From CBDFKY01 sp965248995 (GTDB taxonomy: Bacteria > Pseudomonadota > Alphaproteobacteria > Rickettsiales > UBA998): a stretch of DNA of 64,000 nt. The notes under the pieces are model-generated. The model was not told the DNA's origin, did not search any database, and worked only from the letters and a program-made list of their open reading frames with translations. Made by a program: the position numbers and the translations under genes. Below, one piece after another: positions 23,363 to 31,198 of this stretch. The DNA lies in assembly GCA_965248995.1 (NCBI GenBank), contig CBDFKY010000002.1, positions 109,071 through 173,070 on the forward strand, written 5' to 3'. How positions within the stretch are numbered: the first letter of the stretch is position 1; every line of letters starts with the position of its first letter.

Positions 23363-24682
23363 TCAAAAATTGGTACGGATACGAACGGACAGAGCATGGG
23401 CACCGAGCCCTTCCGCGTCGGCGAGCGTGGCGGCAGGGGCGGCTATGGCTGTGAAGCCGGAGCGCGAGCAGTGAATCAGCGATGTCTTCTTCATGAAATG
23501 ATGCACCGACAGGCCGGAGGCGAACCCGGCGCTCTGCACCGTCGGCAGCACGTGCGAAGGGCCTGCCACGTAATCCCCGATCGCTTCCGGGGTGTACGCT
23601 CCGGTAAAGACGGCGCCGGCGTGACGGACTTTCCGACTGAGTCCGGCGGCGAGCGCTTCGTCTTTCACCGCGATTTCCAGATGTTCGGGGGCGATGATAT
23701 CGGAGATGCGAACGGCTTCCTCCAGATCGGACACGATGACCGCCGCGCCGAAGCGTTTCAGGGATTCCCGTATGATATCCCGCCGCGGCAGCGCCTCAAG
23801 ATGCGCCTCCATCGCCGCGTATACGGCGCTCGCGTAGTCCCCGTCCGGCGTGATCAGGATGCTCTGGGCCAGCGTGTCGTGTTCCGCCTGGGAAAGCAGG
23901 TCGGCGGCGATCCACGCGGCGTCCACCGAGCCGTCGGCAATGGCGGCGATTTCGGATGGCCCGGCGATCATGTCGATGCCTACCAGCCCGAACACCTGCC
24001 GCTTGGCTTCCGCCACGTACGCGTTGCCGGGTCCGACGATCACGTTGACCGCCGGGATGGTCGCCGTGCCGTACGCCAGCGCGCCGATCGCCTGTGCGCC
24101 GCCGATGCGGTAGATTTCGGTGATTCCCGCCAGACCTGCCGCAACCAGCAGGGAGGGGTCAAGCACGCCGTGCGGCGTGGGGACGACCATGGCGATACGA
24201 TTCACGCCCGCCACCTTTGCCGGAATGGCGTTCATCAGTACCGAGGAAGGATAGACCGCCTTGCCGCCCGGCACGTAAATCCCCGCCGCGTCCACCGCCC
24301 CCCAGCGCATACCGAGCATATTGCCCGACCCGTCGTCATACGACCATCCGGCAGGGAGCTGCCTTTCGTGATACGCGCCGATCCGTTCCGCCGCGAAGCG
24401 CAGCGCGTCTTTCACCTCTGGCGGACAGGTATCTTCCGCCGCTTCCATTTCTTCGGCGGAGATACGCAGGCCGTCGGCGGCAAGGTTCAGATGATCGAAG
24501 CGTGCCGTCAGTTCCAGCAGTGCATCATCGCCTCGCATCTTCACCTGATGCAGGATATCCCGCACCGCGTCTGCCACCCCGTCCGAAGAAATTTCGCGGC
24601 GGGTTTTGAGGAAATCCGCGAAATTTTCCGCAAATGCGGCGTCCCGCGTATGGAAGCGCCGCCATGTTTCAGGACCCGGCAT
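23363..24682 (-). CDS. hisD: Histidinol dehydrogenase
   Basis: 439 residues from ATG at 24682 (GGGAGG seven bases upstream), overlapping the hisG end by 14 bp. It shows the signatures RIGGAQAIGALAYGT, VGPGNAYVAEAKRQV, DMIAGPSEIAAIAD (catalytic Glu region), LLSQAEHD and GPSHVLPT (zinc and catalytic His). HisD performs the last two steps of histidine synthesis, an NAD+-dependent oxidation of L-histidinol to L-histidine. Downstream of hisG and translationally coupled. Confidence 0.96.
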   Translation of the reverse strand: MPGPETWRRFHTRDAAFAENFADFLKTRREISSDGVADAVRDILHQVKMRGDDALLELTARFDHLNLAADGLRISAEEMEAAEDTCPPEVKDALRFAAERIGAYHERQLPAGWSYDDGSGNMLGMRWGAVDAAGIYVPGGKAVYPSSVLMNAIPAKVAGVNRIAMVVPTPHGVLDPSLLVAAGLAGITEIYRIGGAQAIGALAYGTATIPAVNVIVGPGNAYVAEAKRQVFGLVGIDMIAGPSEIAAIADGSVDAAWIAADLLSQAEHDTLAQSILITPDGDYASAVYAAMEAHLEALPRRDIIRESLKRFGAAVIVSDLEEAVRISDIIAPEHLEIAVKDEALAAGLSRKVRHAGAVFTGAYTPEAIGDYVAGPSHVLPTVQSAGFASGLSVHHFMKKTSLIHCSRSGFTAIAAPAATLADAEGLGAHALSVRIRTNF

Positions 24683-25331
24683 ACATCGCCTCCCTGAACC
24701 GTTCGATGAACGGGGCGATGCGGTCATGTTCCGTTTTATACGCCAGGCGGTTGACGATCAGGCGGGAGGAGACCTGCATCAGCGTTTCCACTTCCACCAG
24801 CCCGTTGGCCTTCAGCGTATTACCTGTGGAGACGAGATCGACGATCCGCTCCGACAACCCGAGCATCGGGGCCAGTTCCATCGCGCCGTTGAGCTTGACG
24901 CATTCGGCCTGCACGCCGCGCTGTGCGAAATAGGTTTTGGTGAGGTGCGGATATTTCGTGGCGACGCGGATATGGCTCCAGCGCGACGGATCGTCTTTCG
25001 CGGCGAGGTCGGCGGGTTCCGCTATCGCCAGCCGGCATCTGCCGATACCCAGGTCCAGCGGCGCGTAAATATCCGGGTAATTGAATTCCTCCAGCACGTC
25101 GCTGCCCACCACGCCCATCTCCGCCGCGCCGAACGCGACAAAGGTCGCCACGTCAAAACTGCGCACGCGGATGAAGCGTACGTCCTGAACGCTGGTCGCG
25201 AACATCAGCTGCCGCGCTGAGGCGTCGAAAAACGCGTCTTCCGGAATAATACCGCAGGCGGCGAGCATCGGCTGCAGTTCCTCGTAGATGCGGCCTTTGG
25301 GAAGGGCGATGGTCAGCGGTCTGGATGTCAT
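24669..25331 (-). CDS. hisG: ATP phosphoribosyltransferase, short form
   Basis: 220 residues from ATG at 25331. It begins MTSRPLTIALPKGRIYEE and contains GIGRCRLAIAEPAD and DLVSTGNTLKANGLVE, the PRPP-binding loop. At this length it is the short HisG, which lacks the C-terminal regulatory domain and depends on HisZ; no hisZ is in the window. It catalyses the first step of histidine synthesis. An inverted repeat lies just upstream of the start (25341-25401), a possible translational or transcriptional control element. Confidence 0.95.
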   Translation of the reverse strand: MTSRPLTIALPKGRIYEELQPMLAACGIIPEDAFFDASARQLMFATSVQDVRFIRVRSFDVATFVAFGAAEMGVVGSDVLEEFNYPDIYAPLDLGIGRCRLAIAEPADLAAKDDPSRWSHIRVATKYPHLTKTYFAQRGVQAECVKLNGAMELAPMLGLSERIVDLVSTGNTLKANGLVEVETLMQVSSRLIVNRLAYKTEHDRIAPFIERFREAMYAGS

Positions 25332-25340
25332 ACGCCCCCT

Positions 25341-25401
25341 ATAGCAGTTTAACTTTATAAATGCACATGTTTCGTACATCCATAAAGTCGGGCATTGCTA
25401 T
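25341..25401. repeat. Imperfect inverted repeat upstream of hisG
   Basis: ATAGCA (25341-25346) pairs with TGCTAT (25396-25401), and inside it ACTTTAT (25352-25358) with ATAAAGT (25382-25388). The structure begins ten bases upstream of the hisG ATG, so its left arm abuts the ribosome binding site. Confidence 0.5.
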
Positions 25402-25444
25402 CAACCTGCAACATATAATCCTTTGACTTCATGATATTAAAAGA

Positions 25445-26779
25445 TCAACCATTACGTTCCGCGATTCCCGACAGCAATTGTTCCACGGAGCCGGTGAAAT
25501 CGGAAGCGATCCACTCCGTCTCCAGGCGGCGGAGCAGTGCGCCGAGAGCTTTTCCCTGCGGAACACCGAGCGCCTTCAGATCTTCTCCCGAGACCGGAAA
25601 GACGGGAATCCCGCTTTCCCGGGCCAGATGCAGCCATTCCTGCTCAAGCGGAGAGCCGTCACGCGCCGCGTCACGCAGTAACGCCGCCTGCACGACCGCC
25701 CGGCCGTGAAGGTAGAGCGCGTGGCGCACCGCATGAGGGGTATGCATGGCCGGAAACGACGTGAGCGCTTCCAGAAAACGGACTTCTCTGGCGGATCGTT
25801 TCCAGTGCCCCGCACACCGGACGGCTTCTTCCGGATAAAGAACGGCGAGGCGGAGCAGAGGGTTGGGGCTACACTCCCCCCTTGAGGGGGAGTCAAAACA
25901 CAACGTGTTTTGGTGGGGGGCTACTCCCTTATTTACCCTCCCACCCAATCGGACTGCGTCCTGGGGACTTGCCTTCCCGGGCTCACGGGCGTGAGGGGAG
26001 CTGCGGACCGACTCTTTCATTTTCAGTTCAACCAGTCTTTCCAACGCCGCCATGTCCGGTTTCGCGCAGGGAAACAACACCGCCAGCACCCCTGTTTCCT
26101 CCATCGACCGCAGGGCCGCTACCGGCGAAGGGCAGGACAGCAGTTTCATCATTTCCTGTGCGATCCGCTCTACGGACAGCGTCACCAGGCACGAGGCGGC
26201 GGCGCGGACCGCCTCCAACGCCTGTGCGTCCAGCGGCAGGCGGCCATGCGTGGCGTGAAAGCGGAACAGGCGCAATATCCGGAGGTAATCTTCACGGATA
26301 CGCGCGTCCGCATTGCCGATGAACCGCACCCTTCCTTCCTTCGCATCTTCCAGCCCGCCCACCTCATCGACCAGCGTGCCGTCCGGCTCCAGCATCAAGG
26401 CGTTGAACGTAAAATCCCGCCGCAGCGCGTCCTGCCGCCAGTCGTCGGTGAAGCGCACTCTCGCATGGCGGCCGTCACAGGCGGTATCCACCCGCAGCGT
26501 GGTCATCTCGAACGGCCTGCCTCGCACGATCACCGTGACCGTGCCATGCTTCAGGCCCGTAGGGATCGCTTTGTAGGGCGACGCGCTACAGGCCTCCATC
26601 ACGCTATCAGGCAGCGCGCTGGTCGCCACGTCGATATCACCGAGAGGATAGCCCATGACCGTATCGCGCACGCAGCCGCCCACGAAGCGGATGGGCAAGT
26701 CATGCTCTGCGCAAAAGGCAACGAATGTCTGCACGGAAACATCGGCGAACCAATCAGGGTGGAGGGAAAAGCTGCGCAT
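25445..26779 (-). CDS. cca: CCA tRNA nucleotidyltransferase/poly(A) polymerase family protein with in-frame repeat insertion
   Basis: 444 residues. The N-terminal catalytic part has RFVGGCVRD, the metal-binding DIDVAT, RPFEMTTLRVD and RRDFTFNAL, followed by GRVRFIGNADARIREDYLRILRLFRF. It adds or repairs the tRNA 3' CCA end. About residues 250-305 (ESVRSSPHAREPGKASPQ ... PHQNTLCFDSPSRGEC) do not resemble the family and coincide with palindromic GC-rich DNA at 25865-26025: a repeat element has entered without breaking the frame. The C-terminal domain continues normally (NPLLRLAVLYPEEAVRCAG), so the protein is probably functional. Confidence 0.92.
   Translation of the reverse strand: MRSFSLHPDWFADVSVQTFVAFCAEHDLPIRFVGGCVRDTVMGYPLGDIDVATSALPDSVMEACSASPYKAIPTGLKHGTVTVIVRGRPFEMTTLRVDTACDGRHARVRFTDDWRQDALRRDFTFNALMLEPDGTLVDEVGGLEDAKEGRVRFIGNADARIREDYLRILRLFRFHATHGRLPLDAQALEAVRAAASCLVTLSVERIAQEMMKLLSCPSPVAALRSMEETGVLAVLFPCAKPDMAALERLVELKMKESVRSSPHAREPGKASPQDAVRLGGRVNKGVAPHQNTLCFDSPSRGECSPNPLLRLAVLYPEEAVRCAGHWKRSAREVRFLEALTSFPAMHTPHAVRHALYLHGRAVVQAALLRDAARDGSPLEQEWLHLARESGIPVFPVSGEDLKALGVPQGKALGALLRRLETEWIASDFTGSVEQLLSGIAERNG
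25865..26025. repeat. Palindromic repeat element inserted in frame inside cca
   Basis: The stretch contains nested palindromes: CTCCCC..TTGA..GGGGAG (25873-25893), AAAACAC/GTGTTTT (25895-25911), a later GGTGGGGGG opposite the C-rich start, and CTCAC/GTGAG near 25982-25994. Its composition differs from the surrounding coding DNA, and it encodes about 50 residues absent from the usual family architecture. Confidence 0.65.
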
Positions 26780-26882
26780 CTTCGCCAGTATACGCTTTCA
26801 CGTTTCATTTTTTCATAAAAACCGGCTTTCAGCGTTATTTTCGCAGATTTGACAGTAATAAAGGGCATAAAAGTGCAGGCAT

Positions 26883-26925
26883 AAAAAAACTTTACCGATC
26901 GCGATGGTTACGCTACCGGTAAAGT
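26883..26925 (-). terminator. Rho-independent terminator
   Basis: Read on the minus strand, ACTTTACCG (26917-26925) pairs with CGGTAAAGT (26889-26897) and is followed by a run of T (26883-26889). It lies 14 bp after the stop of the small membrane protein at 26939. Confidence 0.85.
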
Positions 26926-26938
26926 GGGGAAATATCCG

Positions 26939-27286
26939 TTATTTGTAATGAGAACCGTAATTCTCATTCAAGCGATTGAGCATGAAGCCGCCGCGAACGA
27001 TTTGGGCGACGATGACCAGCCCTTGTTCAATCGGACTCGCATCCTTGTTTATCCACGCGTGAACGGCAATACTGAGAAGGGCAACATCATATGCCAGTAC
27101 CACCCAGTGTTTGTGTGCCCAATCGGAGAGCGGGGACAGGAAAGATATCAGATACGCGACGACGGCACATAATGCCAGATAGAGAAACGCACAGAAAAGA
27201 AACACTTTGACCAGAAAAAAGAAAGCCGCGAACACGGTTCCTACGATCGCGAAAAAAAGTGCGACGAGGGATGCGATAATTTCCAT
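26939..27286 (-). CDS. Small membrane protein, unknown
   Basis: 115 residues. Two to three membrane segments: residues 5-50 are almost entirely hydrophobic (LVALFFAIVGTVFAAFFFLVKVFLFCAFLYLALCAV), with another near 62-78. The C-terminus is polar (LNRLNENYGSHYK). No ribosome binding site is obvious, but a clean terminator follows, supporting expression. No family recognised. Confidence 0.55.
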   Translation of the reverse strand: MEIIASLVALFFAIVGTVFAAFFFLVKVFLFCAFLYLALCAVVAYLISFLSPLSDWAHKHWVVLAYDVALLSIAVHAWINKDASPIEQGLVIVAQIVRGGFMLNRLNENYGSHYK

Positions 27287-27305
27287 CGGTAGAAGTGGGT
27301 AAACG

Positions 27306-27326
27306 TCTGATCAGCAGATGATCAGA
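27306..27326. repeat. 8-bp hairpin TCTGATCA/TGATCAGA
   Basis: A perfect stem with loop GCAGA lies in the 132-bp gap between dnaE and the small membrane gene. There is no T-run on either side, so it is at most a transcript 3' end stabiliser. Confidence 0.5.
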
Positions 27327-27418
27327 ACAGGACATAGGTCAATTGGAACTCCTACAGTATCGGAGATTTTTAACTAAAATTCAATATAAATTGAGACGGG
27401 CATCCGGTGAGCTTGCCT

Positions 27419-30400
27419 TTACTCGTTTATCAGCTCGATCCCCTGCATTCCTTTCAGTTTTGCCATCATTTCCGCAGAGAGAACATAACGCTCCGGCAAG
27501 GTGATCATCGCCGCGTTCCCATCGTCCAGCAGCGCCTGCAGGGTGATGCGGCACCCTTTGTCCGCATGGTTTCCAAGCAGTTGTTTCAGATGGGGCAAGG
27601 TATCGCTGCGCGTGATGCGCAAGCGAAGGTCGACATTCAACGAAGAGGGCGGCAGTTCGGCGATGGCCGCGTCCAGCGCCTGGATATTCTGGATGATGAC
27701 GCGTGGGCCCGCATCTTCCTGTTTCGCTTCCGCCGTGATCAGGACCAGCGTCCCCGCTTCCAGCAGGTGCCGGCGCGTGTCCAGCACCGTCTCATCGAAG
27801 ATGGACCCTTCATACGACCCCGAACCGTCGGAAAGCTGTACGAAAGCGAACCGGCCGCGCAGGGAGTTTTTCATTTTCCGGCCCATCACGACGGCGGCGA
27901 GTTTTATCTTGGCGTACTGGTCGCCGAGGCTTTCGCTTACGGTCATTATGTCACGAACATGCATCCGTTTCAGATCAGCCTTATATTCTTCCAGCGGGTG
28001 GGCGGAGAGGTAAAATCCGATCGCCGCGTACTCGTTCGCCAGCTTTTCCATGGCCGGCCATTCCTCGACGGGCCGGAGGCGCGGACGGCGCACCGCTTCC
28101 ACACCTTCACCAAACAGGCTGACCTGCGAAGACGTCAATTCTTCCGCCACCGCCTGACCGTATCCCATCAGCGCCGGAAGGTTCGCCGCCAGCTCGGCCC
28201 GGTTCGGATGCAGCGAGTCGAACACGCCCGCCATGATGAGATGCTCCATCTGCCGGCTGTTCATGAATTTCGGATTGATCCGGGCGAAGACGTCGAACAT
28301 ATCCTTGTAGAGGCCGCCGCGTAGCCGCTCTTCCACCAGCTCGCGCATCGCCTGTTCACCAACGTTCTTAAGGGCGGAAAGCGCGTAGCGTACGGCTTTC
28401 TTCTCGCCTTTTTCCACGGTGAAATCCACCCCGGAACGGTTGACGTCCGGCGGCAGGACGGACACGCCGATCTGCTCGCAATCCTGCCGGAACAGGCTCA
28501 GCTTATCCGTGTTATGCCGGTCGTACGTCATGGAAGCGGCCATGAATTCATGCGGATAATTCGCTTTCATGTACGCGGTCTGGTAGCCGATCAGCCCGTA
28601 CGCCGCCGCATGTGCCTTGTTGAAACCGTACCCAGCGAATTTCGCCACCAGGTCGAAAATATCGTTGGCCTGTCCGGCGGGCACGCCGTTTTTCTCCGCC
28701 CCGTCGACGAAAATTTTCCGCTGCGCGTCCATTTCCTCCTTGATCTTCTTCCCCATGGCGCGGCGCAGCAGGTCGGCCCCGCCGAGCGTGTAGCCGGAGA
28801 GGATCTGGGCGATTTTCTGGACCTGTTCCTGATAGATGATGACGCCGTAGGTTTCCTCCAGCACGGGCTTGAGGGACGGATGCAGGTAGTCCGGTTTTTC
28901 ACGCCCATGCTTGCAGGCGATGTAGGTCGGGATATTGTCCATCGGTCCCGGGCGGTACAGGGCACCGAGCGCGATCAGGTCTTCCAGCCTGTCGGGCTGG
29001 AGCTTACGCAGGGAATCCCGCATCCCGGCACTCTCGAACTGGAAGATGCCTATCGCCTTTCCCTCACGCAGCAGTTGATACGTGGCGGGATCGTCGAGGG
29101 GGATGGTAAGGAGGTTAATTTTAGAGTGGAATCGGGAATCGGGAAAAGAATGATTTGAATTTCCCGATTCCTGATTCCCGATTCCCTCTTCCGCCAGCGC
29201 CACCGCCTTATCCAGCACCGTCAGCGTCTTCAACCCCAGAAAATCGAACTTCACCAGCCCGGCCATTTCGGCATATTTCATGGAATACTGCACCACCGGC
29301 ATGTCGGATTTCGGATCGCGGTAAAGCGGTACCAACTCCTGCAGCGGACGATCCCCGATCACCACGCCCGCCGCGTGGGTGGAGGCGTGGCGGTAGAGCC
29401 CTTCCAGTTTCAGCGCCATGTCGATCAGGCGGGCGACGCTTTCATCCTCGTCGCGCATGGACTGCAGCAGAGGCTCCATCTCGATCGCCTGGCTCAACGT
29501 CACCGGGTGGGCCGGGTTGTTGGGCACCAGCTTGCAGATCCTGTCCACCTGCCCGTACGGCATCTGCAGCACCCGCCCGACATCCCGCAGCACGGCGCGC
29601 GCCTGCAGTTTCCCGAAGGTGATGATCTGCGCCACGCGGTCGGCGCCGTATCTCGCCTGCACGTAGCGGATCACCTCGTCCCGCCGGTCCTGGCAGAAAT
29701 CGATATCGAAATCCGGCATGGAGACGCGTTCCGGATTCAGGAACCGCTCGAATACGAGATCGTATTTCAGCGGGTCGAGGTCGGTGATCAGCAGCGACCA
29801 CGCCACGACCGATGCGGCGCCTGATCCACGCCCCGGACCGACCGGGATACCCTGCCGCTTGCTCCAGGTGATGAAGTCGGAGACGATCAGGAAATAGCCC
29901 GGAAACCCCATCTGGATGATGACGTCCAGCTCGTAAGCAAGCCGCGCGCGGTACGGTGCGGCGATCGTTTCCTTCTCCGCGTCGCTCATCCCTTCGCTGA
30001 AGACAAGGGTCATGAGCCGCTGTTCCAGACCTTCCGCCGCCTGATGACGCAAGGCTTCCGCTTCCGAAAGGACATGCCCATCTTCGGCCACCGAAAAATT
30101 CGGCAGGATGGGCTCGCGCACCGGCGACATCACCGCGCAGCGCTTCGCGATCACCGCGGTATTCTCAATCGCTTCCGGCAGGTCCGCGAACAGGACACGC
30201 ATTTCCTCAGTTCGTTTCAGGCGGTGCTCCGGCGTGCACCGGCGCCGCTCCTCCTCCATGACATAGCGACCGCCGGCGATGCAGATCAGCGCGTCGTGCG
30301 CCTCATACATCTCCTCTTTCTGGAAATACGCCTCGTTGGTGGCGACGATGGGCAGATGGTATGTTTCGGCGAGCTGCAGCAGTCCGGGCTCGATGGTCCG

Positions 30401-30934
30401 CTCGGCGGCAATGCCGTGACGCATGATTTCGATATAGACGCGGTCACCGAACGTTTGTTCATAGATCGCGGCCAGCGCCGCGGCCTGCTCGGTATTCCCC
30501 CGCAGCAGCGCCTTGCCGATACCGCCGTGAATTCCGCACGTCAGCGCGATCAATCCTTCATTCAATCCGGCGATCCTTTCGAAAGGCAGAAGCGCATCCT
30601 GTTTGTCGGGCTCCATATAGGCAAGGCTGCCCAGCTTCAGCAGGTTGGCATAACCCGCTTCATCCTTGGCGATCAGCAGCAGCTGGTCCGACTCGCCCTT
30701 TTTCTGGGGATGATGCGCCTGATAAGCGAACAGGCAGCCGATAACCGGCTGGATGCCGGCTTTGGCGCAGGCATAGGAAAATTCCATCGAACCGAACAGG
30801 TTCTGGCTATCCGCGATGCCGAGCGCCGGAAATTTTTCCGCTTTCGCCACGTTCACCAGCGCGTCCACCGTCATCGCCCCTTCCAGCAGGGAATAGGCCG
30901 TGTGATTACGAAGCGGAACGTAAGGCAGCGTCAT
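27419..30934 (-). CDS. dnaE: DNA polymerase III alpha subunit with a repeat-derived insertion
   Basis: 1171 residues. The N-terminal PHP domain begins LRNHTAYSLLEGAM. The polymerase core has VGPGRGSGAASVVAW and the catalytic acidic motif PDFDIDFCQDRRDEV near residue 405; the C-terminal part holds the OB fold and the clamp-binding region. About residues 583-603 (GIGNQESGNSNHSFPDSRFH) are extra and come from a palindromic repeat (29128-29185) inserted without frame loss. The ATG directly touches a long hairpin (30934-31000) and has no visible Shine-Dalgarno sequence, but family alignment supports this start. Confidence 0.97.
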   Translation of the reverse strand: MTLPYVPLRNHTAYSLLEGAMTVDALVNVAKAEKFPALGIADSQNLFGSMEFSYACAKAGIQPVIGCLFAYQAHHPQKKGESDQLLLIAKDEAGYANLLKLGSLAYMEPDKQDALLPFERIAGLNEGLIALTCGIHGGIGKALLRGNTEQAAALAAIYEQTFGDRVYIEIMRHGIAAERTIEPGLLQLAETYHLPIVATNEAYFQKEEMYEAHDALICIAGGRYVMEEERRRCTPEHRLKRTEEMRVLFADLPEAIENTAVIAKRCAVMSPVREPILPNFSVAEDGHVLSEAEALRHQAAEGLEQRLMTLVFSEGMSDAEKETIAAPYRARLAYELDVIIQMGFPGYFLIVSDFITWSKRQGIPVGPGRGSGAASVVAWSLLITDLDPLKYDLVFERFLNPERVSMPDFDIDFCQDRRDEVIRYVQARYGADRVAQIITFGKLQARAVLRDVGRVLQMPYGQVDRICKLVPNNPAHPVTLSQAIEMEPLLQSMRDEDESVARLIDMALKLEGLYRHASTHAAGVVIGDRPLQELVPLYRDPKSDMPVVQYSMKYAEMAGLVKFDFLGLKTLTVLDKAVALAEEGIGNQESGNSNHSFPDSRFHSKINLLTIPLDDPATYQLLREGKAIGIFQFESAGMRDSLRKLQPDRLEDLIALGALYRPGPMDNIPTYIACKHGREKPDYLHPSLKPVLEETYGVIIYQEQVQKIAQILSGYTLGGADLLRRAMGKKIKEEMDAQRKIFVDGAEKNGVPAGQANDIFDLVAKFAGYGFNKAHAAAYGLIGYQTAYMKANYPHEFMAASMTYDRHNTDKLSLFRQDCEQIGVSVLPPDVNRSGVDFTVEKGEKKAVRYALSALKNVGEQAMRELVEERLRGGLYKDMFDVFARINPKFMNSRQMEHLIMAGVFDSLHPNRAELAANLPALMGYGQAVAEELTSSQVSLFGEGVEAVRRPRLRPVEEWPAMEKLANEYAAIGFYLSAHPLEEYKADLKRMHVRDIMTVSESLGDQYAKIKLAAVVMGRKMKNSLRGRFAFVQLSDGSGSYEGSIFDETVLDTRRHLLEAGTLVLITAEAKQEDAGPRVIIQNIQALDAAIAELPPSSLNVDLRLRITRSDTLPHLKQLLGNHADKGCRITLQALLDDGNAAMITLPERYVLSAEMMAKLKGMQGIELINE
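29128..29185. repeat. GGAATCGG-type palindromic repeat inserted in frame in dnaE
   Basis: GGAATCGGGAATCGGGAAA (29128-29146) faces its inverted, slightly longer copy (29160-29185, TTTCCCGATTCC then GATTCCCGATTCC) across 13 bases. The units are short tandem repeats of GGAATCG. The insertion keeps the reading frame and adds about 20 residues to a loop between conserved DnaE segments. Confidence 0.8.
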
Positions 30935-31000
30935 AGAGTGCTTCCATTTTATAATTGCATATGGCTCATGTGCAATTATAAAATGGATAAAAGCACTCTA
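30934..31000. repeat. Long palindromic element with asymmetric TTAT bulge, abutting the dnaE start (copy C1)
   Basis: On the minus strand: outer stem TAGAGTGCTT, unpaired TTAT, inner 16-bp stem CCATTTTATAATTGCA, an 11-base loop, then both complements without a matching bulge. The last outer-stem bases run into the dnaE ATG (30934), replacing the normal ribosome-binding region. Confidence 0.8.
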
Positions 31001-31002
31001 AT

Positions 31003-31061
31003 CATATGGTTACTGTCATCTTATCAGCGTCGAAAACGGGACGTTTTCAACGCTGGATGAC
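31003..31061. repeat. Palindromic element with asymmetric TTAT bulge (copy C2)
   Basis: GTCATC (31015-31020), unpaired TTAT, CAGCGT, one mismatch, GAAAACG, loop GGA, then CGTTTTC, ACGCTG and GATGAC (to 31061). The left flank ATATGGTTACTGTCATCTTATC closely matches 22539-22560, while the stems differ but stay paired, as expected for related elements under structural constraint. Confidence 0.75.
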
Positions 31062-31198
31062 AATGGGGTGATAAAAACATGACAGGGACGGGTTGCGGGC
31101 GCGCAGAAACCGTACCATATCGCAGCTATTCCTTTTTATCAACCGGCACGATCTTATATACTTGCTTATTGACGCGAGGAAAGGTTAGACAGGGAACC

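Noticed and set aside
23291..24697. 468-codon open frame opposite hisD
   Set aside because: It is Arg/His-rich and is the antisense shadow of a high-GC conserved gene.
27407..28324. 305-codon open frame opposite dnaE
   Set aside because: It lies wholly within dnaE on the other strand, with shadow-like composition and no start signal.
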